Below, piece after piece: positions 51,202 through 59,679 of a stretch of DNA of 64,000 nucleotides; position 1 is the first letter of the stretch; the number at the start of each line of letters is the position of its first letter. This DNA is from JBFLVU01 sp964589625 (lineage in GTDB: Bacteria > Acidobacteriota > UBA4820 > DSQY01). A model generated the notes under the pieces. It worked only from the letters and a program-made list of their open reading frames with translations. It was not told the origin of the DNA and searched no databases. The translations under genes and the position numbers were made by a program. Where the stretch lies: positions 124,001 to 188,000 of the forward strand of contig CAZPSH010000001.1 in NCBI GenBank assembly GCA_964589625.1, given 5' to 3'.

Positions 51202-51498
51202 ATGAACGGCAGGCGGCCCAGGGTGGAAGAGTTCAGCCTTTCCGGCTTCCAAGTGCAGAACTGGATGGCTGCCGCTTGGCGAGCCGTCCTCTCCCGCCGC
51301 GTCGTCCTCAAGTCCCGCTCGGGGAGGACTTTTTTCTGGATCCCCCTCTTTCTCTTCTTTCCTCTGGTCCTCCTCGAGCCCTTGTGGGTCCTGTTGACCG
51401 CCGTTTTCTTGCTGGCCCTCGGGGGGCGCCTCTCCCTGGAGAGATCCGACCCGGCGCCCGATGGCATCCCGCCGGCCGCCGCCGCCGCCCCCCCCTAA
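51202..51498 (+). CDS. DUF4342 small membrane protein
   Basis: 98 residues. The segment RVVLKSRSGRTFFWIPLFLFFPLVLLEPLWVLLTAVFLLAL matches DUF4342: a basic amphipathic strand followed by a hydrophobic hairpin. The tail is proline/alanine rich. The upstream region has a weak ribosome site (GGGAGG). Function unknown; it precedes the DUF362 gene by 76 bases, which include a TACAAT hexamer. Confidence 0.72.
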   Translation: MNGRRPRVEEFSLSGFQVQNWMAAAWRAVLSRRVVLKSRSGRTFFWIPLFLFFPLVLLEPLWVLLTAVFLLALGGRLSLERSDPAPDGIPPAAAAAPP

Positions 51499-51574
51499 GG
51501 TTGGATGCCCCACCCGCGCGCACCCCCCGACGGGAGGTGTACAATCGTTCCGGTTGGTGAAAAAGGGGGTTCCG

Positions 51575-52795
51575 ATGGCCCGTAGACCGTATCGCAGCCT
51601 TCCCTCCGACGCCGGCGTGGACCGGCGCCTCTTCCTGAAGTCCCTGGGCGTCGCCTCGGCGGCGGTCGCCGGCGGAGTGGTCCTTGGCATCCCCTCTGAC
51701 GCGGAGGAGATTCCGAAGCCGTCTCCTCCACCGGAAGTGGAGACCAACCTCGCGGAGTTTCTCAGGGTCCCCAGGGGGCCCCACGCCATCCCAGGCCCCT
51801 TTCCGGGGAGGGTCGTGCGCCTGTCCAACAAGAAGTGCCTCAAGGACGACAAGGTGGACCCGGCCATCGTCGCGGAAATGGTGGAGGCGGGAATCTGCCG
51901 CCTCACCGGAAAGCGGCTGAGAAAGAGCTTCGACCTTCTGTTCACCAAATCCGACATAGTCGGAATCAAGGTCAACCCCGTGGGATCCCCGCTCATCAGC
52001 ACCAAGCCCGAACTCGTGCAGGCAGTCGTCTCCTGGTTGGAGCGCTGCGGCCTTCCGCGAAGGAACATTGTGATCTGGGACCGCTTCGACGACATGCTCA
52101 AGGAGGCCGGCTTCACCCCCCAGCGGTTCCCCGGCGTCCAGATCGAGGCCATGCAGACCATCGCCGAGGAGGGCAAGACCTGGAAGAACGAGAAGGGCGA
52201 GCACGTCAGCGCCCAGAACTTCGACCTCGGGGCCTACTACTACGCGAAGGGGGTTTTGGGGAAATCGGTCCAGGGCTACGGAAGCGACGACGCCTACATG
52301 AACCAGCACGTCTTCGACGGAGAGTACAGCTACTTCGGAAGACTCGTCACGCAGAAGCTTACGAAGATCATCAACCTTCCCGTGTTCAAGAACACCGGAA
52401 ACGGTATCTCCATCGCGACGAAGAACCTCGGCTACGGCGTCACGTGCAACACGGGACGCCTCCACCAGCCCCTGTTCTTCAGGGTGTGCACCGAGGTCCT
52501 GGCGGCCCCGTGGGTGAGGGACAAGCTGGTCCTCAACATCGCCGACGGCATCCGGGGCCAGTACGACGGGGGGCCCATGGGGAACGAGCAGTTCCAATAT
52601 CCCCACCACACCCTCTACTTCGCCACCGATCCCTTCGCCCTCGATGCCGTTTGCCACGGGGAAATGGTGGCCAAAAGGAAGGCCATGGGGGTCAAGGTCA
52701 ACGAGGCGCCCCGCTTCACCGACTACCTGAGGCAGGCCGAACAGCTGGGGCTTGGCGTGGTCGACCCATCCAAGCTCGAGGTGATTCGCGCGTGA
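51575..52795 (+). CDS. Tat-exported DUF362 protein
   Basis: 406 residues. The amino end DRRLFLKSLGVASAAVAGGVV is a twin-arginine-type signal. The DUF362 domain follows: DIVGIKVNPVGSPLISTKPELVQAVVSWL, NIVIWDRFDDMLKEAGF, IINLPVFKNTGNGISIATKNLGYG and FATDPFALDAVCHGEMV. No ferredoxin cluster motif is seen. Function is not known. The stop overlaps the next start by GTGA, indicating the two products work together. Confidence 0.82.
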   Translation: MARRPYRSLPSDAGVDRRLFLKSLGVASAAVAGGVVLGIPSDAEEIPKPSPPPEVETNLAEFLRVPRGPHAIPGPFPGRVVRLSNKKCLKDDKVDPAIVAEMVEAGICRLTGKRLRKSFDLLFTKSDIVGIKVNPVGSPLISTKPELVQAVVSWLERCGLPRRNIVIWDRFDDMLKEAGFTPQRFPGVQIEAMQTIAEEGKTWKNEKGEHVSAQNFDLGAYYYAKGVLGKSVQGYGSDDAYMNQHVFDGEYSYFGRLVTQKLTKIINLPVFKNTGNGISIATKNLGYGVTCNTGRLHQPLFFRVCTEVLAAPWVRDKLVLNIADGIRGQYDGGPMGNEQFQYPHHTLYFATDPFALDAVCHGEMVAKRKAMGVKVNEAPRFTDYLRQAEQLGLGVVDPSKLEVIRA

Positions 52796-53673
52796 TTCGG
52801 CCAGGGGAAATCCAGGCGAACCTGCTCGCCGCCTGCCTTCTGTTCGCGGCCATTCCAGCCCTTTGCGGTTCACCGGCGCAGACCAACTCCCCTCCCGACG
52901 GCCTCCCCGAGGGCTGGACTCGCTCCGCCTCCCCACGGACCTTTTCCGGAGAGGCCCTGTACGACCACATCGACGGGGGTGCCGAGATCTTCCTGGAACT
53001 GGGTTTCAGAACTTGCATCGTCTCGCGCTACGCGGGGCCCGGGGAGGCCGAAGTCGTCCTCGAATCCTACGAGATGATGGACTCCGCCGCGGCCCTTGGA
53101 ATCTACCTCATGAACTGCGGCCGGGAGACGCCCGATGGCTCCCTTTCCGATCGGAACACGGTGGGGAGGACCCAGGTGCGCGCCGTGAAGGGGTGTCTCT
53201 ACCTGGTCGCGACGGCCGGAGCCGCCGGTCCCGATGTCCGCGTTGCGCTCTTGGGTTCCGTTCGAGCGGCCCTCGCGAGGGCGCCCGCCGCCCCGGCACC
53301 GGCCTGCCTCTCCTGGATTCCGGAGACCGGACAAGCCGCCGGGTCCCTCCGCATCGCGCGGGGGCCCCTTGGTCTGCAGGCGTCGCTGCCCTTCGTTGAC
53401 TCGGACGTCCTCATGCTCGCCGCGGGGCGCGCCACGGCTGTGTCGGCGGACTATCCGGTCGATGGCGGGTCGCTGATTCGCCTCGCCGCCATGTACGAAA
53501 GCCCACAGGCCGCCCTTTCCGGCGCCAACCGCTTCGCGGCGGCCTTTGGCTGGGAACCGGCGGGCGCCGACTCTTCCATCCGAAGGGGAAAAACGCCGGA
53601 CGGCCGGACCTGCCGGATCTCCATCCAGGGCCCGCGCCTCGACCTCGAAGCCGAACCACCGGCCACCCCCTGA
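52792..53673 (+). CDS. Exported DUF6599-like protein
   Basis: 293 residues beginning at a GTG that overlaps the DUF362 stop. A signal peptide (NLLAACLLFAAIPALCG) is followed by ALYDHIDGGAEIFLELGFRT, the hallmark of DUF6599-type proteins, and VVLESYEMMDSAAALGIYLMN. It appears to be a periplasmic partner of the DUF362 protein; the biochemical role is unknown. I am sure of the secretion and coupling, less of the family name. Confidence 0.65.
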   Translation: MIRPGEIQANLLAACLLFAAIPALCGSPAQTNSPPDGLPEGWTRSASPRTFSGEALYDHIDGGAEIFLELGFRTCIVSRYAGPGEAEVVLESYEMMDSAAALGIYLMNCGRETPDGSLSDRNTVGRTQVRAVKGCLYLVATAGAAGPDVRVALLGSVRAALARAPAAPAPACLSWIPETGQAAGSLRIARGPLGLQASLPFVDSDVLMLAAGRATAVSADYPVDGGSLIRLAAMYESPQAALSGANRFAAAFGWEPAGADSSIRRGKTPDGRTCRISIQGPRLDLEAEPPATP

Positions 53674-53741
53674 ACCGCGCCCCTCGCCGCTCTTAAAGCC
53701 CCGCCTCTTGTGCTAGAATCGGGCCATTCGAGGATCGGGGC

Positions 53742-55190
53742 ATGCTGAAGGCGTACCGCTACCAATTCAACATTGTGTGCGCCCTCTCGGACTTGGCCGC
53801 ACTCGCGGCGGCCTTTCTGAGCGCCTATCTTCTGCGCCGGGACGTCCTGCCGCTCTTGATTCAAGCGATGGCCCAGCGGCCCGTATTCCCTCTGGGCGAC
53901 TACCTTCCCGTGTTTCTCCTGTCCTCCTTCGTGATCCTCGGTTGCCTCTATGCCTTGAAGGGCTACGCCCTGAGTCCGAGCCTGCCCCTGACCTCCGCAT
54001 TCCTCCTCAACGCCAGGGCCATGGTCACCGCGTTCCTCGTGACCCTCGCTCTGGCCTACCTCCTCAAACTGACCTTCCTGAGCCGGGTTTTCCTTGTCTC
54101 CTTCCTCCTGCTGTTCACGGTCCTGTCCACGTCGCTTCGTTACGCCGCGGCCCTTTGGTTCCGGAGAGCCGCCCAGAAGGGACGGTACGCCAGGCGCGTG
54201 CTCCTCGTGGGCGCGGGACCCCAGGCCCGAATCCTGGGCCGGCGCATCCAGGAGCGCCCGGAACTGGGCGTCCAGGTAAAGGGGTTTCTCAGCGCCCCGG
54301 GGGTGGACACGGCCGACGACGTGGCCCAGATGACCGGGCTTGGGTTGAGGGACCTGGGGGAAGTCGCGGGCCTTCCCGCCCTCCTCGAGGCGGAGGTGGT
54401 GGATGGTGTCATCTTTTGCGTCACGGCCGGGAACCTCGGGAGCTTCGAGGACCTCTTTCTCATGTGCGAGGACCAGGGGGTGGACACGCTCGTGGCCGCG
54501 AACCTCTTTCCGCACCTTGTGGCCCAGGTCCACCTCGAGCGCCTGGAGGAGCTTCCCCTACTCCGCTTCTCGACGGTCCCGCACAACTACATCGCCCTTT
54601 TCCTCAAGAGGGCCATCGACCTCATCGCCTCCGCTCTGGGTCTCCTGTTCCTTGCGCCCCTGCTGGCTGCCCTGGCCGCCCTCATCAAGGCAACCTCCCG
54701 GGGGCCCGTCCTTTTCAGCCAGGAGCGGGTGGGGCTCCACGGGCGCCGCTTCATGTGCCGCAAGTTCCGGACGATGGTGCAGAACGCGGAGGAGCTGAAG
54801 GCGGACCTCACGCACCTGAACGAGGCCGACGGCCCTGTTTTCAAAATCCGCCAGGATCCTCGCATCACTTCCGTGGGCAGGCTCCTTCGAAAGTTCTCCC
54901 TGGACGAACTGCCCCAGCTCTGGAACGTTTTTGTGGGGGATATGTCCCTGGTGGGCCCCCGCCCGCCCATTCCGTCGGAGGTGGATCGATACGCCCGCTG
55001 GCAGAGGAGGCGCCTCTCCATGCGCCCTGGAATCACCTGCCTCTGGCAGATTTCCGGCCGCAGCGAATTGGACTTCGACACCTGGATGCGGTTGGACCTC
55101 CAGTACATCGACCACTGGTCCCTGACCCTAGATTTCGTCATTCTCGCCAAGACCCTTCCAGCCGTCCTTTCCACCCGGGGGGCCGCCTAG
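53742..55190 (+). CDS. Polyprenyl-phosphate sugar phosphotransferase (WcaJ/WbaP type)
   Basis: 482 residues. Four N-terminal membrane helices, a CoA-binding-like Rossmann domain (RVLLVGAGPQARILGRRI near 150), then a re-entrant fifth hydrophobic segment (AIDLIASALGLLFLAPLLAALAALI) and the catalytic bacterial sugar transferase domain: SQERVGLHGRRFMCRKFRTMV, KIRQDPRITSVGRLLRKFSLDELPQLWNVFVGDMSLVGPRPP. It starts glycan assembly by loading a sugar-1-phosphate on undecaprenyl phosphate. No glycosyltransferase cluster is adjacent. TAGAAT lies 23 bases before the ATG. Confidence 0.93.
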   Translation: MLKAYRYQFNIVCALSDLAALAAAFLSAYLLRRDVLPLLIQAMAQRPVFPLGDYLPVFLLSSFVILGCLYALKGYALSPSLPLTSAFLLNARAMVTAFLVTLALAYLLKLTFLSRVFLVSFLLLFTVLSTSLRYAAALWFRRAAQKGRYARRVLLVGAGPQARILGRRIQERPELGVQVKGFLSAPGVDTADDVAQMTGLGLRDLGEVAGLPALLEAEVVDGVIFCVTAGNLGSFEDLFLMCEDQGVDTLVAANLFPHLVAQVHLERLEELPLLRFSTVPHNYIALFLKRAIDLIASALGLLFLAPLLAALAALIKATSRGPVLFSQERVGLHGRRFMCRKFRTMVQNAEELKADLTHLNEADGPVFKIRQDPRITSVGRLLRKFSLDELPQLWNVFVGDMSLVGPRPPIPSEVDRYARWQRRRLSMRPGITCLWQISGRSELDFDTWMRLDLQYIDHWSLTLDFVILAKTLPAVLSTRGAA

Positions 55191-55241
55191 CCTTTCTCGT
55201 CCCCTTCCCCCGGGCTACAATTCCCCTGGGGAGGAGCCATC

Positions 55242-56312
55242 GTGCCCTGGTACAAGAACGTGCTCGGACTCCGAGGGCCCAAGTCGCCGCGTAGGGGACG
55301 CTACGAGATCCCCGACGAAGCGCGGCTTAGCGAAATCCGCAAGCATCCTCGCCGCTCCGAGGACGGAGAGGCCTCCGAGATCCAGTCCCGCGCGGGCGAC
55401 GCTCCTAGCGGGCCCGTAGTTGGCCTCCGCGTAGAGGTACGCACGACCGCCGGATTCGCGCGTCTCCCTGGCCTACTCCGCGTCCTGAGGGAGGAGGAAG
55501 CCCGAGCGACCTTCTACGTCGGGCTGGGGCCATGCCGGGCCCACCTCGCGGCACGCTCTTTCCTGGCCGAGCCCTTCCTCGCCTGGAAGGCCCTGCAATA
55601 TGGCCTCCCCCGTGCGTATGGATGGGGAATACTCGGGACGGGCGTCCTCTCCGCCTCCCCCCTGTCCACCGCCGCATCGGCGTTCGCATCCCCCTTGCAG
55701 GAAGCAGGCCTGGAGGCCGGCGCCATGCCTTGGGACCATTTCCTCTGGCAGAGGCGGATCGCGGACATGGACCCGGAGCGGATCTCGCTGGAACTCACCC
55801 GCGGGGAGGAGTCCTTCATCCGGGTATTTGGCGTCCCGCCCCAGTCCTTCGCCGCTCCCGGCTGGATGTGCAGCGACGAGAGCCTCCGCCTCCAGGACCG
55901 CCTCAACCTCCTTTTCGCTTCCGACTGCCGGGGCACCGACCCCTTCGTGCCCGTCATCCAGGCCCGGGTACTGAGGACACCGCAGGTGCCGGTCACCCTC
56001 GCCACGGCGCGGGAGCTCCTCCTCTCCGAGGGAATCGCGCCGGCCGCCGCCTTCGCGCGACTGGCCGACGAGGCCGCCGCCTCGGACTGGCCGGTCTACG
56101 GGGCATCCGCCGAGCTGGAAGGTGGTCCTTTTCTGGACGGTTTTCGAGGGTTTCTCTCCCGCCTTCGCGCCTCAGGACGCGAGGTAGTGTCCCTCCGGCA
56201 GGTGCTCGCGTCGCGCCTCGCGGCGGGATCCTCTCTCCCCCGATGCACGATGGCCTACGGCGCCGTCGAAGGCCGCCCCGGCGCCGTGTCCCTCCAGCTC
56301 TTCGAAGTGTGA
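55242..56312 (+). CDS. ArnD-like polysaccharide deacetylase homologue, catalytic residues missing
   Basis: 356 residues. From residue 60 it aligns with ArnD (deformylase of 4-deoxy-4-formamido-L-arabinose on undecaprenyl phosphate): FLAWKALQYGLPRAYGWGIL, AMPWDHFLWQRRIADMD, SFAAPGWMCSDES, FASDCRGTDPF and TPQVPVTLAT. ArnD's GLRIDVDT reads GLRVEVRT here and its LHAWDHHAW reads AMPWDHFLW, so the two aspartates and a metal-binding histidine are lost. The basic N-terminal 50 residues are extra. It may bind a lipid-linked sugar without hydrolysing it. It follows the sugar transferase gene by 51 bases. Confidence 0.75.
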   Translation: MPWYKNVLGLRGPKSPRRGRYEIPDEARLSEIRKHPRRSEDGEASEIQSRAGDAPSGPVVGLRVEVRTTAGFARLPGLLRVLREEEARATFYVGLGPCRAHLAARSFLAEPFLAWKALQYGLPRAYGWGILGTGVLSASPLSTAASAFASPLQEAGLEAGAMPWDHFLWQRRIADMDPERISLELTRGEESFIRVFGVPPQSFAAPGWMCSDESLRLQDRLNLLFASDCRGTDPFVPVIQARVLRTPQVPVTLATARELLLSEGIAPAAAFARLADEAAASDWPVYGASAELEGGPFLDGFRGFLSRLRASGREVVSLRQVLASRLAAGSSLPRCTMAYGAVEGRPGAVSLQLFEV

Positions 56313-56391
56313 CCCGGCGGACGGGAGAGACGGGATCCGGAGGCGACGCCCGAACAGGCGGAAACTGCAGGACCGAGGGACGAGCAATCCG

Positions 56392-59300
56392 ATGGCGGAA
56401 CAAAGCATGAAAGGTATACGCAGCTACTTCAGGGGTTCACGCCTCCCCGCCTCCCTGGCCGGCCTCGCCGCCGGAGTCCTCCTCCTGGGTGCTTGCGCTC
56501 TTCTCTGGATCGGGTACCTGGCCCCCCGCGTGGAGAGGCACCACTCCGCCGGCGCCCTCGCGCCGGGAGAAGCTCAAGGGGAGGGAGCCAGGATCGAGAA
56601 GACGGCCTTCTTGGCCATCGGATGGCTCCTTTCTCTGACCGGCGGACTCGCCACGTATCTCCTCGTGAACCGCCAACGCCGACTGGAGGCCCACGTTGAG
56701 GAGGCGGTCCGCGACGCCCGCAACCTGAACGAAAGACTGGAGGCGCAGCTCGCGGCACGGCGCGAGACGGAAGCGCGATTCACCGCGTTCATGAGCCACC
56801 TGCCCGGCATGGCATTCATCCGGGACGCCCGGGGTCTTTACGTTTGGACCAGCGGGGGCTGGTGCCGGGAGACGGGCCTTCCCGCGGAGGAGGTGCCGGG
56901 GCTCTCGCCCTCGGCGGTCTTCCCGGACGTTGTGGCCCGGGACTTTCTCGACCTCGATCGCAGGGTTTTGGAGGAGCAAAGGTCCCTCCGGCAGGAGTTT
57001 GCGCTTCCGGGGCCCGACGGTTATAAATTCTGGACCGAGACGGTCTTTCCGATCCCCGTGCCCGGCGGAAGCGAGCCCCTCGTAGGCGGAATCGCCCTCG
57101 ATATCACCGGCTTGAAAAGGGCCCAGGCCGAATTGCGGGAATCCGAACGCCGGCACCGGGAGCTCTTCGAGGGAAGCCTGGCGGGCGTCTTCTCCACAAC
57201 GGTGGAGGGAGAGATTCTCGCCTGCAACGACGCCTGCGCGCGGCTCTTCGGCCTGCCCTCGGCGGAGGAGGCAAAGAAGCACTCGGCCTGGGAGGGATAC
57301 TTCGACCTCGATGCCCGGCGCGCCTTCCTCGATGCCCTCCGCGCCTCCGGTTCCGTCAACGGCCATGAAATGGCCGTTCGAAGGCTGGACGGCGCCACTC
57401 TCTGGATCCTCGTGACCGCCAAGCTCGAGAAAGACGAGCGTGGCCGCCTCGTCGTGTCCGGAACTCTGGTCGACATCACGGAACGCAGACTCGCCGAGAA
57501 AGCGCTTCGGGAGTCCGAAGCCTGTTTCCAGGCCTTCCTGGCCCGCGTGCCCGGCGTCGTCTTCATCCGCGACGCCAACGGACGTTACGTTTACGTCAAT
57601 GAGGCCTGGGAGGCGCTGAGCGGACTGCCCTCGCAGGAGGTCCTCGGCAAGACGCCCGCAGATCTCTTCCCCCATGAAACGGCGCTCCGCATCCTCGAAG
57701 AAGACGCTCGGACCCTGGCCGGCCGGGTCCAGGTTTGGGAGGAGGAGCCCGAGGAGGTGGGGGGCCGCACACGGTATTTCTCCTGCTCCAAGTTTCCCCT
57801 CCCTTGCGGCGAAGGCCGCCCTCCGCGGGTGGCGGGCATCAGCGTCGACATCACCGACCGCAAGAGCGCCCAGGAGTCCCTCCGTGCCTTCGTGGACCAC
57901 ATCCCGGGCCCCGCCTTCCTCCGCGACGCCGAAGGGAGGTATGTCTATGTAAACGAGGCCTGGGAAGGCCTCATGAAACTGGAGCGAAAGGACGTCCTGG
58001 GGAAGACCCCCGGAGACCTGTTCCCTCCGGAGCTGGCGGAGCCCATCGAGGCCGAGGACCGGAGTGCGCGGGAGGGACGCCACCTCGAGTGGCAGGAGGA
58101 GGCCCAGGAGTTCGACGGCCAAATCCGCTTTTTCTCCTGCTCCAAGTTCCCCCTCGGGGCCGTCCCCTGCGAGATCCCCTTCGTCGGAGGGATCTCGGTG
58201 GATGTGACCGACCGGCGAAGGGCCCTGGATGCCCTTCGTGAATCCGAGCGCTACTTCCGGGACCTCTTCGAGTGCGCCCACGACCCCATTTTGATCTTTG
58301 ACCCCGAATCAGAGGCGATCCTGGACGCCAACCAGCGCGCCGTCGAGGTCTACGGCTTCCCCCGGGAGGAGTTGCTCGGGCTTTCCCTGGAGACCCTGAC
58401 CCTTGACCTTCTGCGCGGGAAGGACGCCATCCGTCGGACCCTTGCCGCGGGCGCCAACCTGGAATTCGAAACGGCCCACAGGCGCAAGGACGGCCGCCTT
58501 CTCTCCATCGAGGCCAACGCGGCGGTCATCACCTTCAGGGGACGCCCGGCCATCCTCACCATCAACCGCGACGTGACGAGACGCCGGGAGGCGGAGCAAG
58601 CCCTGGCGGAGTCCGAGAGACGCTACCGGCTCCTCTTCGAGCGGAACTTGGCCGGCGTGTACCGGGCGCGCATGGACGGATCGCTCATCGAGTGCAACCA
58701 AGCCTTTGCGCGCCTCTTCGGTTTCACATCGCCCGAGGAGGTGATGCAGGCCTCCAGTCACCGGTTCACCGCCCGGAGCGAGGACTACGAGGCCTTTCGG
58801 GCCAGGCTCCTTCGGGACGGCGCCGTCACCGACCACGAGGTGCAGACCCGGCGCAAGGACGGGAGCCTCTTCCGCATCCTCGAAAACGCCGTCCTCGTGC
58901 GCGAGCCGGGGCAAGAGCCTTACCTGGAGGGCACCCTCATTGATGTAACCGGCCAGCGGCGGCGCGCGCAGGTCGAGGCCCGGGCGCGGCAACTCGAAGC
59001 CCTCGGGAAGATTGCCCAGGGGCTCGCCCACGAGGTCCGCAATCCCCTCTTCGCCATCCAGGTCAACTTGTCGGCCCTTCGCCGGCTCATCCCAGCGTCC
59101 CCTGAAGGCGAGACGCACGTGGACCTGATGAACGAGAACGTCCAGAGGCTGGACCGCCTCATGCGGACCATGATGGAATTGAGCCTCTCCGTGGCCCCAG
59201 AGGAGATCGAGGCCGTTTCCCTCGGCCCCCTCGTGGAGCAGGCCGTCCAGGAGGCCCGCTCCCAGGAGCCCGGGCGGGCCGAGCGGGTGGAGATACGCGT

Positions 59301-59679
59301 GAGCCTTCCCCAAACCGCCCCAACCCTGTGGGCCGCGCCGAAGAAGGTCGCCCTGGCCCTCTCCCACCTGATCGCCAATGCGCTTACGGCCTCCCCGGAG
59401 GGCGCAACGGTCATCGTGAAAGGCCAGGTGGACGGAGGGCAGGTGCGCGTGCTGGTGGAGGACGCGGGGCACGGGATCCCGGTCGCAAAGGCGGATCGGC
59501 TCTTCGAGCCCTTTTTCACGACCCGCCAGGGACGCTCCGGGCTCGGCCTGACCCTGGCCCGCCACTACGCCCAAATCCACGGGGGATCCCTCATCGCGAG
59601 GAACAATGCCGACCGGGGGGCGACCTTCGTCCTGCAGTTCCCCCTGGACTGCCGTCCGTCCCCGCCGCCCGAAGGCTAA
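56392..59679 (+). CDS. Membrane histidine kinase with six PAS domains
   Basis: 1095 residues: two N-terminal membrane helices (LAGLAAGVLLLGACALLWIGYL; AFLAIGWLLSLTGGLATYLLV), a coiled coil, six PAS domains at about 125, 245, 370, 490, 610 and 740, then the HisKA H-box LAHEVRNPLFAIQVNL and an HATPase with the N-box LIANALTASP, DAGHGIP and GRSGLGLTLARHY. PAS 3 and PAS 4 are close copies (both RDA-GRYVYVNEAWE and SCSKFPL). No receiver domain or response-regulator gene is adjacent. Overlaps the convergent helicase gene by four bases. Confidence 0.93.
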   Translation: MAEQSMKGIRSYFRGSRLPASLAGLAAGVLLLGACALLWIGYLAPRVERHHSAGALAPGEAQGEGARIEKTAFLAIGWLLSLTGGLATYLLVNRQRRLEAHVEEAVRDARNLNERLEAQLAARRETEARFTAFMSHLPGMAFIRDARGLYVWTSGGWCRETGLPAEEVPGLSPSAVFPDVVARDFLDLDRRVLEEQRSLRQEFALPGPDGYKFWTETVFPIPVPGGSEPLVGGIALDITGLKRAQAELRESERRHRELFEGSLAGVFSTTVEGEILACNDACARLFGLPSAEEAKKHSAWEGYFDLDARRAFLDALRASGSVNGHEMAVRRLDGATLWILVTAKLEKDERGRLVVSGTLVDITERRLAEKALRESEACFQAFLARVPGVVFIRDANGRYVYVNEAWEALSGLPSQEVLGKTPADLFPHETALRILEEDARTLAGRVQVWEEEPEEVGGRTRYFSCSKFPLPCGEGRPPRVAGISVDITDRKSAQESLRAFVDHIPGPAFLRDAEGRYVYVNEAWEGLMKLERKDVLGKTPGDLFPPELAEPIEAEDRSAREGRHLEWQEEAQEFDGQIRFFSCSKFPLGAVPCEIPFVGGISVDVTDRRRALDALRESERYFRDLFECAHDPILIFDPESEAILDANQRAVEVYGFPREELLGLSLETLTLDLLRGKDAIRRTLAAGANLEFETAHRRKDGRLLSIEANAAVITFRGRPAILTINRDVTRRREAEQALAESERRYRLLFERNLAGVYRARMDGSLIECNQAFARLFGFTSPEEVMQASSHRFTARSEDYEAFRARLLRDGAVTDHEVQTRRKDGSLFRILENAVLVREPGQEPYLEGTLIDVTGQRRRAQVEARARQLEALGKIAQGLAHEVRNPLFAIQVNLSALRRLIPASPEGETHVDLMNENVQRLDRLMRTMMELSLSVAPEEIEAVSLGPLVEQAVQEARSQEPGRAERVEIRVSLPQTAPTLWAAPKKVALALSHLIANALTASPEGATVIVKGQVDGGQVRVLVEDAGHGIPVAKADRLFEPFFTTRQGRSGLGLTLARHYAQIHGGSLIARNNADRGATFVLQFPLDCRPSPPPEG

